From the NCBI GenBank assembly GCA_014773175.1, contig VXCM01006067.1:1-64000 (forward strand): a stretch of 64,000 nt of DNA. The letters run 5' to 3'. A model generated the notes under the pieces. The model searched no databases, was not told the origin of the DNA, and worked only from the letters and a program-made list of their open reading frames with translations. The position numbers and the translations under genes were made by a program. Shown here piece by piece: positions 50,501-60,914 of this stretch. Origin of the DNA: Lucifuga dentata. Taxonomy: Eukaryota; Chordata; Actinopteri; Ophidiiformes; Bythitidae. The stretch's first letter is position 1; each line of letters starts with the position of its first letter.

Positions 50501-53358
50501 TGAATTTTCACTCATTCAATTACTGGGGAAGTATAATCGAAAGTGCGGTGACAGTGTGGACGTGTGTGTGTGCGAATGTACTTGTAGCGTTACATGAGCT
50601 TGTGTACTTGTAGGTTCAAATTAAAGAAAGCAGAGCGTTGGCAGCCAAGTAATTTGGAGTTGAAAAGTAGTCACTGAGGAAAGAAAGGGAGGAGGAGAGA
50701 AAGAACTCCATACTCATAGTGTTCACTTTTTTTTTTTAAAGAGTNGAAAGAAAGGGAGGAGGAGAGAAAGAACTCCATACTCATAGTGTTCACTTTTTTT
50801 TTTTAAAGAGTGGATAAATTCCTCACATTATTTAAAATGATGGCGAGGCTTGAGGGAAAGATCCTCTAATGAAAGCATGTTTGTGCACATTCCCTGAGGA
50901 CAGCAGCTGGGGGGAACTCAGGGTCGTTCACTTCTTCCTCCAATCCTGCAGCTCCACTGAGGCACAGCTCTCATTAAACAATGTCTGACATTCCAACGGT
51001 CACTTCTCAAAATAACCTACTACTGTGTCTCACCATCGCACCTTTAGAAAAACACAAATTATTCATGTATCGGGTTCACTTAGAGGCTGCTGCACTCTGG
51101 AGAAATCGGGGAAAAGCAGCCACCTCTCTTGATCTGCCCTTTAATAAAACAAATCTAATTTTACAACCGTCCGTCTGCTGGTGCAGCCTGCGCCTGGGCT
51201 TTAATCTGCAACAGCCCCAGCAAGCTACCAAGAAGAACTTTCAGGGCAAAAACACGTCCTGCAACGCTCAAGATGCAGATTGATGCTCTTGGTGGAGGGC
51301 CCTCAAGCTGAAGTTCTGTTTTTTTGTCTTTTCTACTTCTGATACCTCCCCCTGGCTGTAACTGGTTCAAATATCACATGGCTGGTTGCTGCATTACTGA
51401 TGAGGAGTGACGGACATACAGTTTCAGAAGTATGAAATTTAAAAGTCAGTTTTAAAAGACTATACTGTGTGTGGTATTCTAGGTTTTCACTGGCCTGTTA
51501 TTTTGCCGTTTCTTTCTTTTTTTTTCACCTGCACTGTAAAATGTGACAAGTTGATCTTACTTAAAAAATGTAGGAAACCAATTGCCTTAAAAAAGGTAAG
51601 TAAATATAAGTTATGTTTACTTTATGTCTACTTTAACTTAAAACTAATAGTTGTATTTACTTTTTTCAAGACAATCGGTTTCCTACATTTTTTTCAGTAA
51701 GATCAACTTGTCACATTTTACAGTGTGTTTGCATGTACAGTTGTGGTACATGCCATGACTGGCATAAACTCCATTTTGAATATATATGCAGTTGATGTTT
51801 CTTTTTAAGTTATTTGGAATACAGCACTGGTCAAAAGTATTGCATCCTCCTGTACTTTTGTGTAAATCTTTCTTTCTGTGTTAAAATACCACTTCAAACA
51901 CAACTAAATGTTTTGTTTTTTTTTAGTGTGTTAGAGTAAGTACAACTGAAAAAAAGCCAATAATTGTTAATAGTGTTAAGTAGGAAGACACTTTAGACAT
52001 ACTGTTAAAGATTTGAAGAAGAATAATACAATATTATGAGGAGAGATCAAACAGGAAGTTAAAACATCTTCTTTGAGGTAGGGTCAGAGGTCAAATGGTT
52101 TTCACCTGTTTTCACTGACTTGTAGAAATATTGTAGTCATATTATCTACTCTGAAATCCACATTGAAATCTAAAGAATAACTGAATATTCCACCATTGCA
52201 CCAAATCAGACTTTAAAACAGAGCCTTCTTACTGATGGGCAACAGGTTAAAACGGTCCAAAGTTTAAATATCTTGGGACATGTCTTGACTGCTGACTTAG
52301 CTTCTCTGAAAACAGAGTACACTGTAAAGAAATGCTCACAGTGACTCCATCTCCTCAGTAGTCTTGGAGTGTGACAGGAGATCTTAGAAACAGTCTACAA
52401 AAGTCTCATTGAGAGTGTTCTAACTTTTCATCTCCCAACCTGGTACAGTCATCTAAGCTGTCAACTGAAAACTAAACTCTCCAGAACTGTCCTATTAACA
52501 GCAAAATAGTTGGTAAACCACAAACATCCATGACTGACCTCTATAAAAACAGGACGACAATAAAGCAGGAACATCCTGACAGACAGCTCCATCCTTTATT
52601 TAATCAGTCCAAAGACTTGAAATCTGGGAGGTGCTATAGAGTGTCACTGGCAGCCAAAAAGGTTTTTAAACGATCTTTTATTCCAACTGCCATAAATATC
52701 CTTAACTTTGTAAAATGACCAGTTATACCTGCTCCATTGTTTGGCACTTGTAATTTTTTTTTCTCTGTCATATGGATTTTATCTATGTATGAAGTGTGCT
52801 TGTTCTGATTTCTAACAGTGTGCCAAAGACAAATTTCCACTATGGTGGACAATAAGGTTCTGTTCTATTCTATTCTATTCTGAATGAATACTGCTTGTAA
52901 AACACCCATAAATGAATTTTGTTATGTTTGGAGTGGTACTTTGATAAAGTTTATATAAAAATACAGGGAGGTGCAATACTTGTGGCCAGCGCTGTATTTC
53001 CCAATTTAATTCAGGTTTTTCTTACTCTCAAATATCAATATCAGTATCAGTCTCAAAAATCCGTATCAGTCTGGCTCTGGTTACATTCAACCAAATGTGT
53101 GAGCATGAGTGTGAGTTGATGCTGGGGTGTTTCACTGTTTTTTATTCCCCCACCTAGATAGTTCCTGCTCTTTATCATCTCTGTGACGTTGATCTTGGTG
53201 GCTCCCTCTGGGATCTCCACTATCTTGTGGTAGCCGATCTTGGATATGCTGTGTTTGTACACTCCAGATACCAGCCTGCAGGTCACGTTGTTGCCTCCAC
53301 ACATGCCGCACTTGTCCACCACCTTTCCTGATCCGATGTAGTCATCGCAGCCTAGACT
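41441..53358 (-). CDS. thsd4: Thrombospondin type-1 domain-containing 4 (ADAMTSL6), 3' half, 11 exons
   Basis: Secreted ADAMTS-like glycoprotein without a protease domain; the family member THSD4 binds fibrillin-1 and promotes microfibril assembly. Eleven minus-strand exons join in frame to 609 codons plus stop once one assembly duplication is removed. Order: Cys-rich/spacer start (CDDYIGSGKVVDKCGMCGG), spacer (NGNWAIDRPGKYEGGG, AEGPTNEILDVY), a proline-rich linker, six TSRs with the WS.CS..CG pattern, then the PLAC domain with paired cysteines (KTTCCASC). The spacer wording separates it from ADAMTSL4 and papilin. The signal peptide, first TSR and upstream exons are not in the window; they should lie beyond 64000 or in the gap at 54482-55025. 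Most TSR exon borders are phase 0, just before the CS of each repeat. Confidence 0.87.
41768..41912 (-). CDS. thsd4: thsd4 exon, sixth TSR after the spacer
   Basis: Acceptor CTACAG, donor GTCAGT. Encodes CSKTCEGGFRVREVRCLSDD through EPCLPHI, completing the TSR begun in the previous exon (KWYHTDWSA). Confidence 0.94.
42021..42560. mobile_element. Foldback element with about 75-100 bp inverted termini
   Basis: The left arm GTATGAAAACTGAGTCAGG... (42021 to about 42115) recurs in reverse at the right end (to 42560), with shared blocks GAAACGTTTCA and CATCCAAATGGCTTTGTCAG. About 300 bp of AT-rich non-coding sequence separates them. The N at 42490 is flanked by a duplicated 62 bp, so the right arm appears twice in part. 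It lies in a thsd4 intron. Confidence 0.75.
43159..43338 (-). CDS. thsd4: thsd4 exon, fifth/sixth TSR
   Basis: Acceptor AACCCAG, donor GTAAGA, 60 codons in phase 0. Encodes CSAECGSGSQQRSVVCLMKS through CGAKWYHTDWSA. Confidence 0.94.
43476..43649 (-). CDS. thsd4: thsd4 exon, fourth/fifth TSR
   Basis: Acceptor TCCACAG, donor GTACGA, 58 codons in phase 0. Encodes CSAECGMGVRTRGVLCMTNY through RIEWFTGPWSQ. Confidence 0.94.
44600..45318 (+). mobile_element. L2/CR1-like LINE 3' fragment
   Basis: Broken frames read SRLDYCNSLLSGI, LQQVQNAAARLL, ISPVLASLHWL, DFKILLITFKACLGLAPSYI and SLRSSGANLL, the C-terminal reverse-transcriptase end typical of fish L2/CR1-clade LINEs. At least two frameshifts and early stops make it dead. 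The 3' tail ends ATATAAATAAAG(ATT)n. It is antisense to thsd4, in the intron between 43650 and 45618. Confidence 0.85.
45619..45792 (-). CDS. thsd4: thsd4 exon, third/fourth TSR
   Basis: Acceptor CCTGCAG, donor GTAGGT, 58 codons in phase 0. Encodes CSVPCGLGQRSREVRCVSNV through KSWFYTEWGSR. Confidence 0.94.
46142..46410 (-). CDS. thsd4: thsd4 exon, second TSR; broken by assembly duplication
   Basis: Acceptor TGAGCAG, donor GTGAGT. Encodes WDIGEWSECSKTCGLGMQHR through CSEWQIRSEWTT. Bases 46245-46307 are repeated exactly at 46309-46371 around the N at 46308, adding 64 bases and shifting the frame. Dropping one copy leaves 205 bases, exactly 68 codons plus the base that completes the split F codon, so the lesion is in the assembly, not the gene. 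Confidence 0.92.
46832..46961 (-). CDS. thsd4: thsd4 exon completing the first post-spacer TSR
   Basis: This exon has no internal ATG-started frame of note and was placed by phase and homology. Acceptor GACTTTCAG, donor GTAAGA; 130 bases = 2 + 42 codons + 2. Encodes FRYSVFHCVHQLNHVQVSDA through PCNLQPCPA and the first two bases of F, joining KG in the exon before to FWDIGEW in the exon after. Cysteines in HC, LC, PC and PC fit the TSR pattern. Confidence 0.88.
47191..47394 (-). CDS. thsd4: thsd4 exon, linker and start of first post-spacer TSR
   Basis: Acceptor CCTTAG, donor GTCAGG. Encodes a low-complexity linker rich in N, G and P (ENSLSRPEGYSRN..., RYPPPPRLPDNQVPAVPLP) followed by WKVAGTTECSASCGK, the start of a TSR. 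Confidence 0.92.
47454..48104 (+). mobile_element. TTAA MITE copy 6 (forward)
   Basis: A full-length family member in a thsd4 intron, beginning 59 bp from the exon at 47191-47394. A 67 bp piece is duplicated around the N at 47966. The right end reads TTTACG, so the terminal TTAA has decayed. Confidence 0.85.
48301..48394 (-). CDS. thsd4: thsd4 exon, end of spacer
   Basis: Acceptor TCTCAG, donor GTAAAG. Encodes MIFQQPNPGVHYEYLLPETP through NHRQE, 31 codons plus one base. It continues the ILDVY of the previous exon. Confidence 0.93.
48532..48707 (-). CDS. thsd4: thsd4 exon, core of ADAMTS spacer
   Basis: Acceptor TGTCCAG, donor GTGAGT, 58 codons after a split A. Encodes LRSRSGRSIINGNWAIDRPG through NEILDVY, the stretch most specific for THSD4 within the ADAMTS-like family. 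Confidence 0.95.
49053..49606 (+). mobile_element. TTAA MITE copy 7 (forward)
   Basis: A near-complete family member with intact TTAA ends and several small internal deletions. Confidence 0.85.
49719..50279 (-). mobile_element. TTAA MITE copy 8 (reverse, diverged)
   Basis: The ends (TTAAAGGACCATAC, ATGGTCCTTTAG) and the order of core blocks mark it as family, but it differs from the others far more than they differ from each other. It is an older insertion or a sister subfamily. Confidence 0.8.
51532..51725. mobile_element. 194 bp palindromic MITE with CACTG termini
   Basis: Starts CACTGTAAAATGTGACAAGT and ends with the inverse. The inverted arms run about 75 bp and share TTGATCTTACT, ATGTAGGAAACC and AAGTAAATA blocks around a short AT-rich centre. 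CACTG ends recall CACTA/En-Spm elements, but no 3 bp target duplication is clear (flanking TG on both sides only). Confidence 0.8.
52200..52880 (+). mobile_element. Non-LTR retrotransposon 3' fragment
   Basis: Broken frames read FKYLGHVLTADLAS, YKSLIESVLTFHLPTW and GRCYRVSLAAKKVFKRSFIP then TAINILN, matching the C-terminal end of a fish LINE ORF2 (KYLG, IESVLTF, GRRYRV and SFIPAAI landmarks). Stops and frameshifts abolish it. It ends in a TTCTA repeat. I leave the clade open. Confidence 0.8.
53154..53358 (-). CDS. thsd4: thsd4 exon, Cys-rich to spacer; most upstream exon in the window
   Basis: Acceptor CTGACAG, donor GTGGGG. Encodes SLGCDDYIGSGKVVDKCGMC then GGNNVTC..., VEIPEGATKINVTEMIKSRNYL, 68 codons plus one base. 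An alternative acceptor two bases later would shift phase and is less likely. Confidence 0.92.
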
Positions 53359-54285
53359 CTGTCAGGGAAAGAGGGACGCGGAGTGAAGAGCGTTACGAAA
53401 GGAACTGCTGCAGCTGCAGGACTGATGTGTGTGTGCTTCAGGTGTTCATTAGAATGATTAAGATTTAATATGTGTGTAAGTAGGTTATTCCTCAAATAAA
53501 AACTTAATTAAGCATAACATTATATACAGTATTTACAAAGCTAAGCCATGCTTTACATGTGAAATAAACTCAGTAAACCCACATAATACCATAATCTACA
53601 AAATCCAATGAGCTAGAACATTGTTGGTGTCCAGAAGGCACAATTTTGGCGTGACTGTCTTTGAACTGATCCCAGAATTTCTGTCCTAATTCTCCAGGGT
53701 GTGAGTTTTTAGTGTCACATTGGTGGTAATAAATTAAAGGAAACCTGGACATGGTAAAAATAAAACAGTAACCCTCAGCAGTCCATAAATTCAGTCAAAC
53801 CAGCAGTAAAAGCAACTTGCTGTGCAAACAGGTGGTGCAAGTGCCAGAACTGGTCCTGGTGGGCCAATGCACTTTCAAGCCTGCTGGGCTGTGGCGATTG
53901 CAAAGCCAGGATGAGTCCCAAACAGTCTGACCTCAGCAATGTGGAAGCAAACAGAGTGACTTAATGGTACAAATCCCTTCTGTGACTGGACGGCCGCCAA
54001 TCTACAGGCTTCCAATGCATTTGGAGCTTCTGCTTGGTTTCCTGCATGGCTTCACAGCACCTGAACGCAGATTTCCTGAGCGTTGAAGTATTACTCCTGC
54101 TCTGTCTGGCAGGGTAAACATATGTTACTCAAAGCTAAATTCACTCTGGGTCCCAACATTTTCTAAAAAAAAAAAAAANTAAAAAAAAAAAAAAGTGTTA
54201 AGTTAAATACAGCACCTCCTTTAACAGCAGCACCAACTTGAAGCTGCTGAGCTGAGTGTGTAAGCCTGAGGTGACAGACGTAACA

Positions 54286-54481
54286 TTAAAGAACCATACC
54301 ATCCATTTTGCATGTTTGAGCCTAATATATTTAATTTTCATACATGTAAGGTTACTGACAATCATTTGCCAAAGCATACTACTGGAAAGGTGAATTAAAA
54401 ATATTTTTCCTACCTTCCAGACCTCCATTGGTTTCAGTTCATTCTGCTATTAAAATCAACTTGTTGATACTTGAAACGTTC
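54286..54481 (+). mobile_element. TTAA MITE copy 9 (forward), cut by assembly gap
   Basis: The left TIR and first part of the core run straight into the N gap. The right end is not seen on the far side, so at least some 350-450 bp of the element fall in the gap. Confidence 0.85.
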
Positions 54482-55025
54482 NNNNNNNNNNNNNNNNNNN
54501 NNNNNNNNNNNNNNNNNNNNNNNNNNNNNNNNNNNNNNNNNNNNNNNNNNNNNNNNNNNNNNNNNNNNNNNNNNNNNNNNNNNNNNNNNNNNNNNNNNNN
54601 NNNNNNNNNNNNNNNNNNNNNNNNNNNNNNNNNNNNNNNNNNNNNNNNNNNNNNNNNNNNNNNNNNNNNNNNNNNNNNNNNNNNNNNNNNNNNNNNNNNN
54701 NNNNNNNNNNNNNNNNNNNNNNNNNNNNNNNNNNNNNNNNNNNNNNNNNNNNNNNNNNNNNNNNNNNNNNNNNNNNNNNNNNNNNNNNNNNNNNNNNNNN
54801 NNNNNNNNNNNNNNNNNNNNNNNNNNNNNNNNNNNNNNNNNNNNNNNNNNNNNNNNNNNNNNNNNNNNNNNNNNNNNNNNNNNNNNNNNNNNNNNNNNNN
54901 NNNNNNNNNNNNNNNNNNNNNNNNNNNNNNNNNNNNNNNNNNNNNNNNNNNNNNNNNNNNNNNNNNNNNNNNNNNNNNNNNNNNNNNNNNNNNNNNNNNN
55001 NNNNNNNNNNNNNNNNNNNNNNNNN
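54482..55025. other. Assembly gap, 544 Ns
   Basis: Unknown bases. Any open frames drawn across it are meaningless. Confidence 0.99.
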
Positions 55026-55033
55026 CCCCCCCC

Positions 55034-55215
55034 CAACCACCAAGCATTGATTTAGAGGCTAAAACCTTTTTCTGGATTCTGGTTCCAGAATACGATCTGA
55101 ATGACCAACATTTAATTACTTCTTTCTCTCGACATTAGCTACCTGTCCCCCAAATTTCAACCAAACCTGGATGGAATAAACAAACAAATATAACCTTGGC
55201 GGAGGTAAAAATGAA
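55034..55215 (+). repeat. Interspersed repeat, copy 2
   Basis: Shares block order with 5075-5300: ATTGATTTAGAGGCTAAAA, TTCTGGATTCTGGTTCC, CTGTCCCCCAAATTTCAACC, AAACAAACAAATA, CTTGGCGGAGGT. The left edge abuts the gap. Confidence 0.65.
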
Positions 55216-55414
55216 GACAAACAAACAAAAAGCACAGGAAGTGAATAAAGTCTGTAGTCTTGTGAGTTTAGCAGCAGCAAAGAATCATCTGCAGGCCAAT
55301 GGAAAGATGGATAGAAAGAGAGATAAAGTGACAGAGGTAGAGAGCGAGAGATAAGAGGAAGGGAGGGATACAGAGAAGAAGGAGAAAATGAAGGGGAGGT
55401 GATAGAAGAAGAAG

Positions 55415-55419
<5 letters not shown>

Positions 55420-55458
<39 letters not shown>
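55420..55458. repeat. (GA)n microsatellite
   Basis: A pure GA tract within a longer purine-rich stretch from about 55300. Confidence 0.95.
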
Positions 55459-55461
<3 letters not shown>

Positions 55462-58400
55462 ATGGCAGCTGGGGGAGGAGAGGGAGTCTGGCTGTCACCC
55501 ACCTATAGCAGCACTCTGAAAGCCAAAACTTTACCTGGGCCAAGGCAAACATGGCATCCCTCCTTCCACACAGGAAATAAGTGATGAGAGAAAAGCACAA
55601 CAAACTAAGTGTGCTGAAAAGAAAGAATAATCTGGCAAATACTTCAGCGGTTAGTGTGGAATTATGCTGCCGTGCAGAAAGAGGCTGAGTAAAATCACTA
55701 ATCGTGATTGTGATGACTAGCACTGAAAATTGGTAATTGCAGCTCATGGAAAGCTTTAGTGATGTGAAAGCCCAACAAATATGTCGCCTGCATCTCCATT
55801 TTCACCATAAATCCCTTTAACCCAATAATGCAATTATAGCAGGGAATTTTTGCCTGAAAAGGGGAAAATGTTCCTCTCATCAAACAGAACTTGACATGGT
55901 AAAAAAAAAAAAAAAAAAANAAAAAAAAAAAAAAAAAAGTTTATTTACGGCCATTTGGATGATAGAATGTCAGAATCAAAACATATTATTTTAGGAGTGG
56001 AGCGCAGCAGTACACTTTATTGACCCAAAATCTGAACTGTCAATGTAATATAACTGTGGATTTAAGGGGAAAAATGCACAGGACTTTTATTCCTCCAAGA
56101 GGTTTACATCTGCAGCGCAGGAAGCATTAGAGAGTTCAGGGACTTCTGGATATCTAGTGATTTGGACAAACTGTCAAGACAAACTTCTCACTTTTGCATG
56201 AGCATGCTGCACAAAACACCAACATCCTAATCTGTCCCTGAATAATCCCCCAACTGTCAACTCAGCCCTGCAGGCTGTCCCTGACAAACGTGACCTTAAC
56301 TGCGAACCTGTCAAAATGAGGCGTGGCTGTTGTCGGCGCACAGGGCTTAGTGAGAGCCTTGGTAACAGAAATCTGGCTGATTAATGAGGGTAGATTTGGA
56401 GTCTAGCTCTCTATAGTAAACCATCATGTCAGTGCTTCTTTTTCACTTTCTCTCTGGGTGGTTTGTACCTTCTGGTGAGGGGAAGCATCCTGTTTTAGAA
56501 CTATAATGGGATTTTTAAAATGTCACAAAAGCCAAACTTCATCTGGAAATGGTTAGATATGTCAGGACGGTCAGCTTTCAAACAGTGAAAATCCTAAAGT
56601 AAATGTGGAGGGTGTTTCTCCCTCACAGCTACATTAAACTGAAATTAGAAACAAAACCGAACTCGTGCACATTTTGCCAAAAACACTTGTTAAGGGACAT
56701 TTCTCCTACTCACAGCAAACGCACCACAGTGACTAGCATCAGATGCTGAAGTCTCAGGAGGTGTTCTTACTTATGGAATTACATAAAGTTTCTTACTTAT
56801 GGAATTACAGTTTATCTAAACTGGCTTACAGTCTGATTTCAGCTTGTTGTTTGTCTCCCTTCTCTGTTTTTTTCTCAGCTTCACAGTCAGAATACAAAAT
56901 AAAATAGGACAGAGTTTCTAAACCTGGGCGTCAGGACCCCCACTGATTCACACGTCAAGCGTTGCTGTTGTTTACCCAAAATTCAATTCCATAATTATTC
57001 TACTTGTACTCAGTGTAAACTTAAGCCTCCTGCTTGTCAAACAGCTCAGTTTCAATTTGGTTATACAGTATATACAGAGGTTCAATCTTATGGAATGTCC
57101 TGCCCTCTAATTTCATTAATTCGGCTCCTCTTCAATTCAGAAAGCTGTAAAGGGATTATTTCTTTCTCAACAATATTATCCTTATGGATTTTTAATCTGA
57201 TTTCTTTTTTCATGTATATTGTCTTCTGAGTGTGATATTTTACCATAGTTATTCTAAAAGACTTCAAATGTTTTTTTGTTTTTTTTTTTTTATTATTTTA
57301 TTTTATCTGTTATTTTTCTTTTTTCTTATTTTCTTTTCCTAATTGTTCTACAAATTAAATACTGACATGCATGTTCTGGAGAATTGCCTCATATAAACCC
57401 CTTGAGGGTTTTTTTTTTTTTTTTTTTTTTTTTGCATTTTCTCCATCACATTCCCTTTTTTGCTTATGTAATTTTGTATTTTGTATTTTTATGTATGCGT
57501 AAATAACAATAAATATTAAACAAAACTGAAATGTAAAAACCGTGTGCAAGGTCTGAAAAGTAACGAAAATGCTGGATTCAAGGCAAAATTCAAGACATAA
57601 AAAATGTTTAATGTGACAGAAAAAGGTTGAAAGTCCTTGAATTAGAAAGAATTGTTCCCTGTTTTTGATTGCCAGGAAAAATAAATGTGTTGATATTGCC
57701 AAAAAACATATTAACATAATTTTTTTTTTTAAATCACATACAGTATATTCACACTCAGTGTGTGAAACTCCAATTATTTCTGATTAAGGCAAAAGTGCCA
57801 GTAAGATGTACATATATAATAGGATTCTGCGTGACGTTTGGAGAAAAAAAAAAAAGATTTATTGCCTTAATCAAAGTATAAATTGAAGTTTTAACATTTA
57901 TGTAAGTGTCTCAATCAGCCTGGTGGCATCTGATCGTAGTTTTGGAGTCTTTTTGACCCCAAAACCCAACTAACACCTGCAATTCTCCAGCTGTCCTCCC
58001 CAGGCCGATTGAGAAACATATTTGTTTCATGATAACATTTTCTTTTTCCCTTCAATTATTTTACTTTTATTTTTTATTAAAGGTTTTATTTTTGTTATTA
58101 TTTTGAATGAAAGATTAAGAGGATAAACAATAAGACATTTTTTCACATCCCTTTTTGCTTTTACTTACCAACATTAGTGAAGGACACTGTACATCTTAGA
58201 TTATCTAAATAATCTGAAGTTGAATATCATCAGTCTGAAGCATCAAACATTAACATGTTTATTTAGGAGAATCTGCTCTCTTGTAATTATGTGTATATTC
58301 AATGATGCTGCCTAATTAAATGACTTGCTGTGCTCAGATTATAACTGATTATAACTTGTTCTCAGTTCTAATTAATTAAACCATAAACTGTGCGGCATGT

Positions 58401-58829
58401 AAGATAATTTTAGGAATATATTATACATCTAGCGTCTGTGTGTGTTGTCAGACAATGTTTCTGCAGTACAGACGTTTAAGACAGAATAATCCACCACTGA
58501 CAGATACATGAAGCCTGAGGCTGCTTGAGAAGCCATGTACTGTACATAAACCACCTACCAGATCAGAAACCACACACGTTATATACTGGACATGACTGGA
58601 GGCCAAACTCTGCCATTAATCTTACTGTCTAAATTCCTGGTACAATCACATCTGTTTTTAATGCATCCTAGTGAGCTTAAGCTCAAATGACAGGTCTGAT
58701 TAGCATTTTACTAACTCAAAATACAGTATATGTAAAAACCCATGTTTAAAAACATATTTTATGACCTGTAAATCACTTTGTAAAAGCTGGAAGTCATACT
58801 GCAGATGGTGGCTTTGACTGAATCAGGGC

Positions 58830-59190
58830 TTTTCTGACCTGATGCACGTCTTCAAGGCCCTACTTATTGTCTATAAGTTACTCAGTGGTCTGCAGATATG
58901 TTTGTTGAGTACATGCCGGGTAGGTCATCAGATGTGCAGGGACTGGTCAGTTAGTGGTGACCAGAGTTCTGTACTAAATGTGGTGAAATGGCTTTTAGTC
59001 ATTATGCTGCTCACTGCTGGAATCAGCTTTATCTAAGATGTTCCCCAACTGTAACTATTTTTAAAACTAAATTAAAGGCTGACCGTTCTTTTTTTCCACT
59101 GTTTTTAATTAATTGGTTTTTATGTTTATTTTAAATTTTACTCTATCTTGTCTGTATATGTATAAACTTGCTCTGTACTTAAATAATTTA

Positions 59191-59247
<57 letters not shown>

Positions 59248-59345
59248 GTTTTTTTTAGCTCACCTTCTTGAATTTTCTATCTGTACAGCACTTTGAATGA
59301 CCTATGAGTATGATAAGGTGCTGTATAAATAAAATTTGCCTTGCC
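58830..59345 (+). mobile_element. L2/CR1-like LINE 3' fragment with internal (ATT)n
   Basis: Frames read MHVFKALLIVYKLLSGL and, after a shift, GEMAFSHYAAHCWNQL, equal to the 'FKILLLVYK' and 'GEAAFSYYAPRLWNSLP' landmarks of fish L2-like LINEs. The 3' end has CACTTTGAATGACC and TGCTGTATAAATAAA. An (ATT)n tract (59194-59247) has expanded inside the 3' UTR. Confidence 0.7.
59194..59247. repeat. (ATT)n microsatellite
   Basis: About 18 trinucleotide units inside the LINE tail. Confidence 0.95.
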
Positions 59346-59973
59346 TCTTCAGGCAGCTTGGATCAGTCCAGACCAGAGGTTAGTAGCTAATGGAGGCCAC
59401 ACAAAACTGGGAGAAACCAATCAAATTTGAAAAAGTCAAAGCTAAATCCTGAATCAGCAGCAGGAATTTTCCCCGTAGGTGAGGCTCCGCACGCCAGCCT
59501 GTGTCACAGCATATTCTGATGACACTTCTAGTTAAAATGACAAATCTTCATCCTGACAGTTTTATCCACACTGCCGCATCATGCAGATCGGAAGAGGTTA
59601 CGAATGAAAGGATGTTTTCTTAGTCTGGAGATGGTGCAGCGGTGAAGCCCCCCCAAGTCTGAATCCACATGAGTCCGTGCTGGCTGAGGTTCAGATCCCA
59701 CGAGAACCTTCTTTCCTGTTTTTTGTCTGTTTCCACCTCGGCTCTTCTCATAAAGCAAAACAGCAAGAATGGAGCGTGTTTGGTGAACACTGTGGGAAGC
59801 TCCACAGCTCTTGGTTGTGGAGCTCTTTGGCAGTCAGCCTCTGCGGTTATCACGACTCAGTCAACTGTGACACAAGAGCTCGTCTGGAAATAAAATAACC
59901 AATCATCAACGACCAAGAATTTATAGTGGAGATGACATCAAGACAAAATGCTGTCTGAAAATGACATTACAGG

Positions 59974-60128
<155 letters not shown>

Positions 60129-60914
60129 GATTGAAGGATGATCTGCCTTGAAGTTATAGACAGATACAGTCTGTGTGTGTTATATTGCATGCATATGAAG
60201 TGCACATTGTAGTTGCCACGGCTACCAACATATGTCTGTCACATGCTCTTTAACTGGTTTTAATAAGCAGAGGTGAGCAGTCTGCACACAGATGTGTTTC
60301 ATCTGTGGAAGCAACACATCTGACATTCTCACTAATAAAAACTGCAAACGACTTTGAGGACAAAGTTCTGTTATTCCCGATGGGCTAATTAACGAACTCT
60401 AACGACCGTTTGAAATAAATGTCACATGCAACATATGAGGGAAACATCTCTTTTCACAGATTGTACAGATTTCTGTGAATTTTAGGTAAAAGCCATTATC
60501 ACTTATTGACCCCCCCTCCCCCTCATTTTTTCCTCCTCAGTATGGAATGTCCCATTCTTCGTGTTTCCGCAGTCCTTGTCACTTTTGGGACCCTGCTGTT
60601 GGTTGAGGAAGGTGCAAACAGCCACATGCTACTTCCGTGCCTAGTGATGCTGCTACCTGCCGCTTTTCATCTTCGAAAGTTGAGCCTCACCACCAAGACC
60701 GGCTAGCAGAAAGCACCAACACAGTGACAAAGATTAGATCCTCTGCTGGCTTCCCACTCATGGGCACAGCCACTAGTAGTTAGAAGACACCCGACCAAGC
60801 TGTGTGCACCACTACCGAACCGTGTCTCTATGGTGGTGGCCAACTTTTTCCATTGATTTAAAAAAATAAAATAAAAGCTTGTAGTATCAGTATAGAGAAG
60901 GAGAAACAGACTTC

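Larger units (their letters stand above)
48708..53153 (-). other. thsd4: Large thsd4 spacer intron
   Basis: 4.4 kb between the two spacer exons. It holds MITE copies 7 and 8 in opposite orientations, a 194 bp palindromic element (51532-51725) and a LINE fragment (52200-52880). No exon is seen inside. Confidence 0.85.

Noticed and set aside
54428..55138. 200-plus-residue frames across the gap
   Set aside because: They consist almost entirely of Ns.
60506..60706. 66-residue plus-strand frame with a hydrophobic start, possible secreted peptide
   Set aside because: No promoter, splice or homology support; the pyrimidine-rich lead makes a chance signal-like sequence likely.
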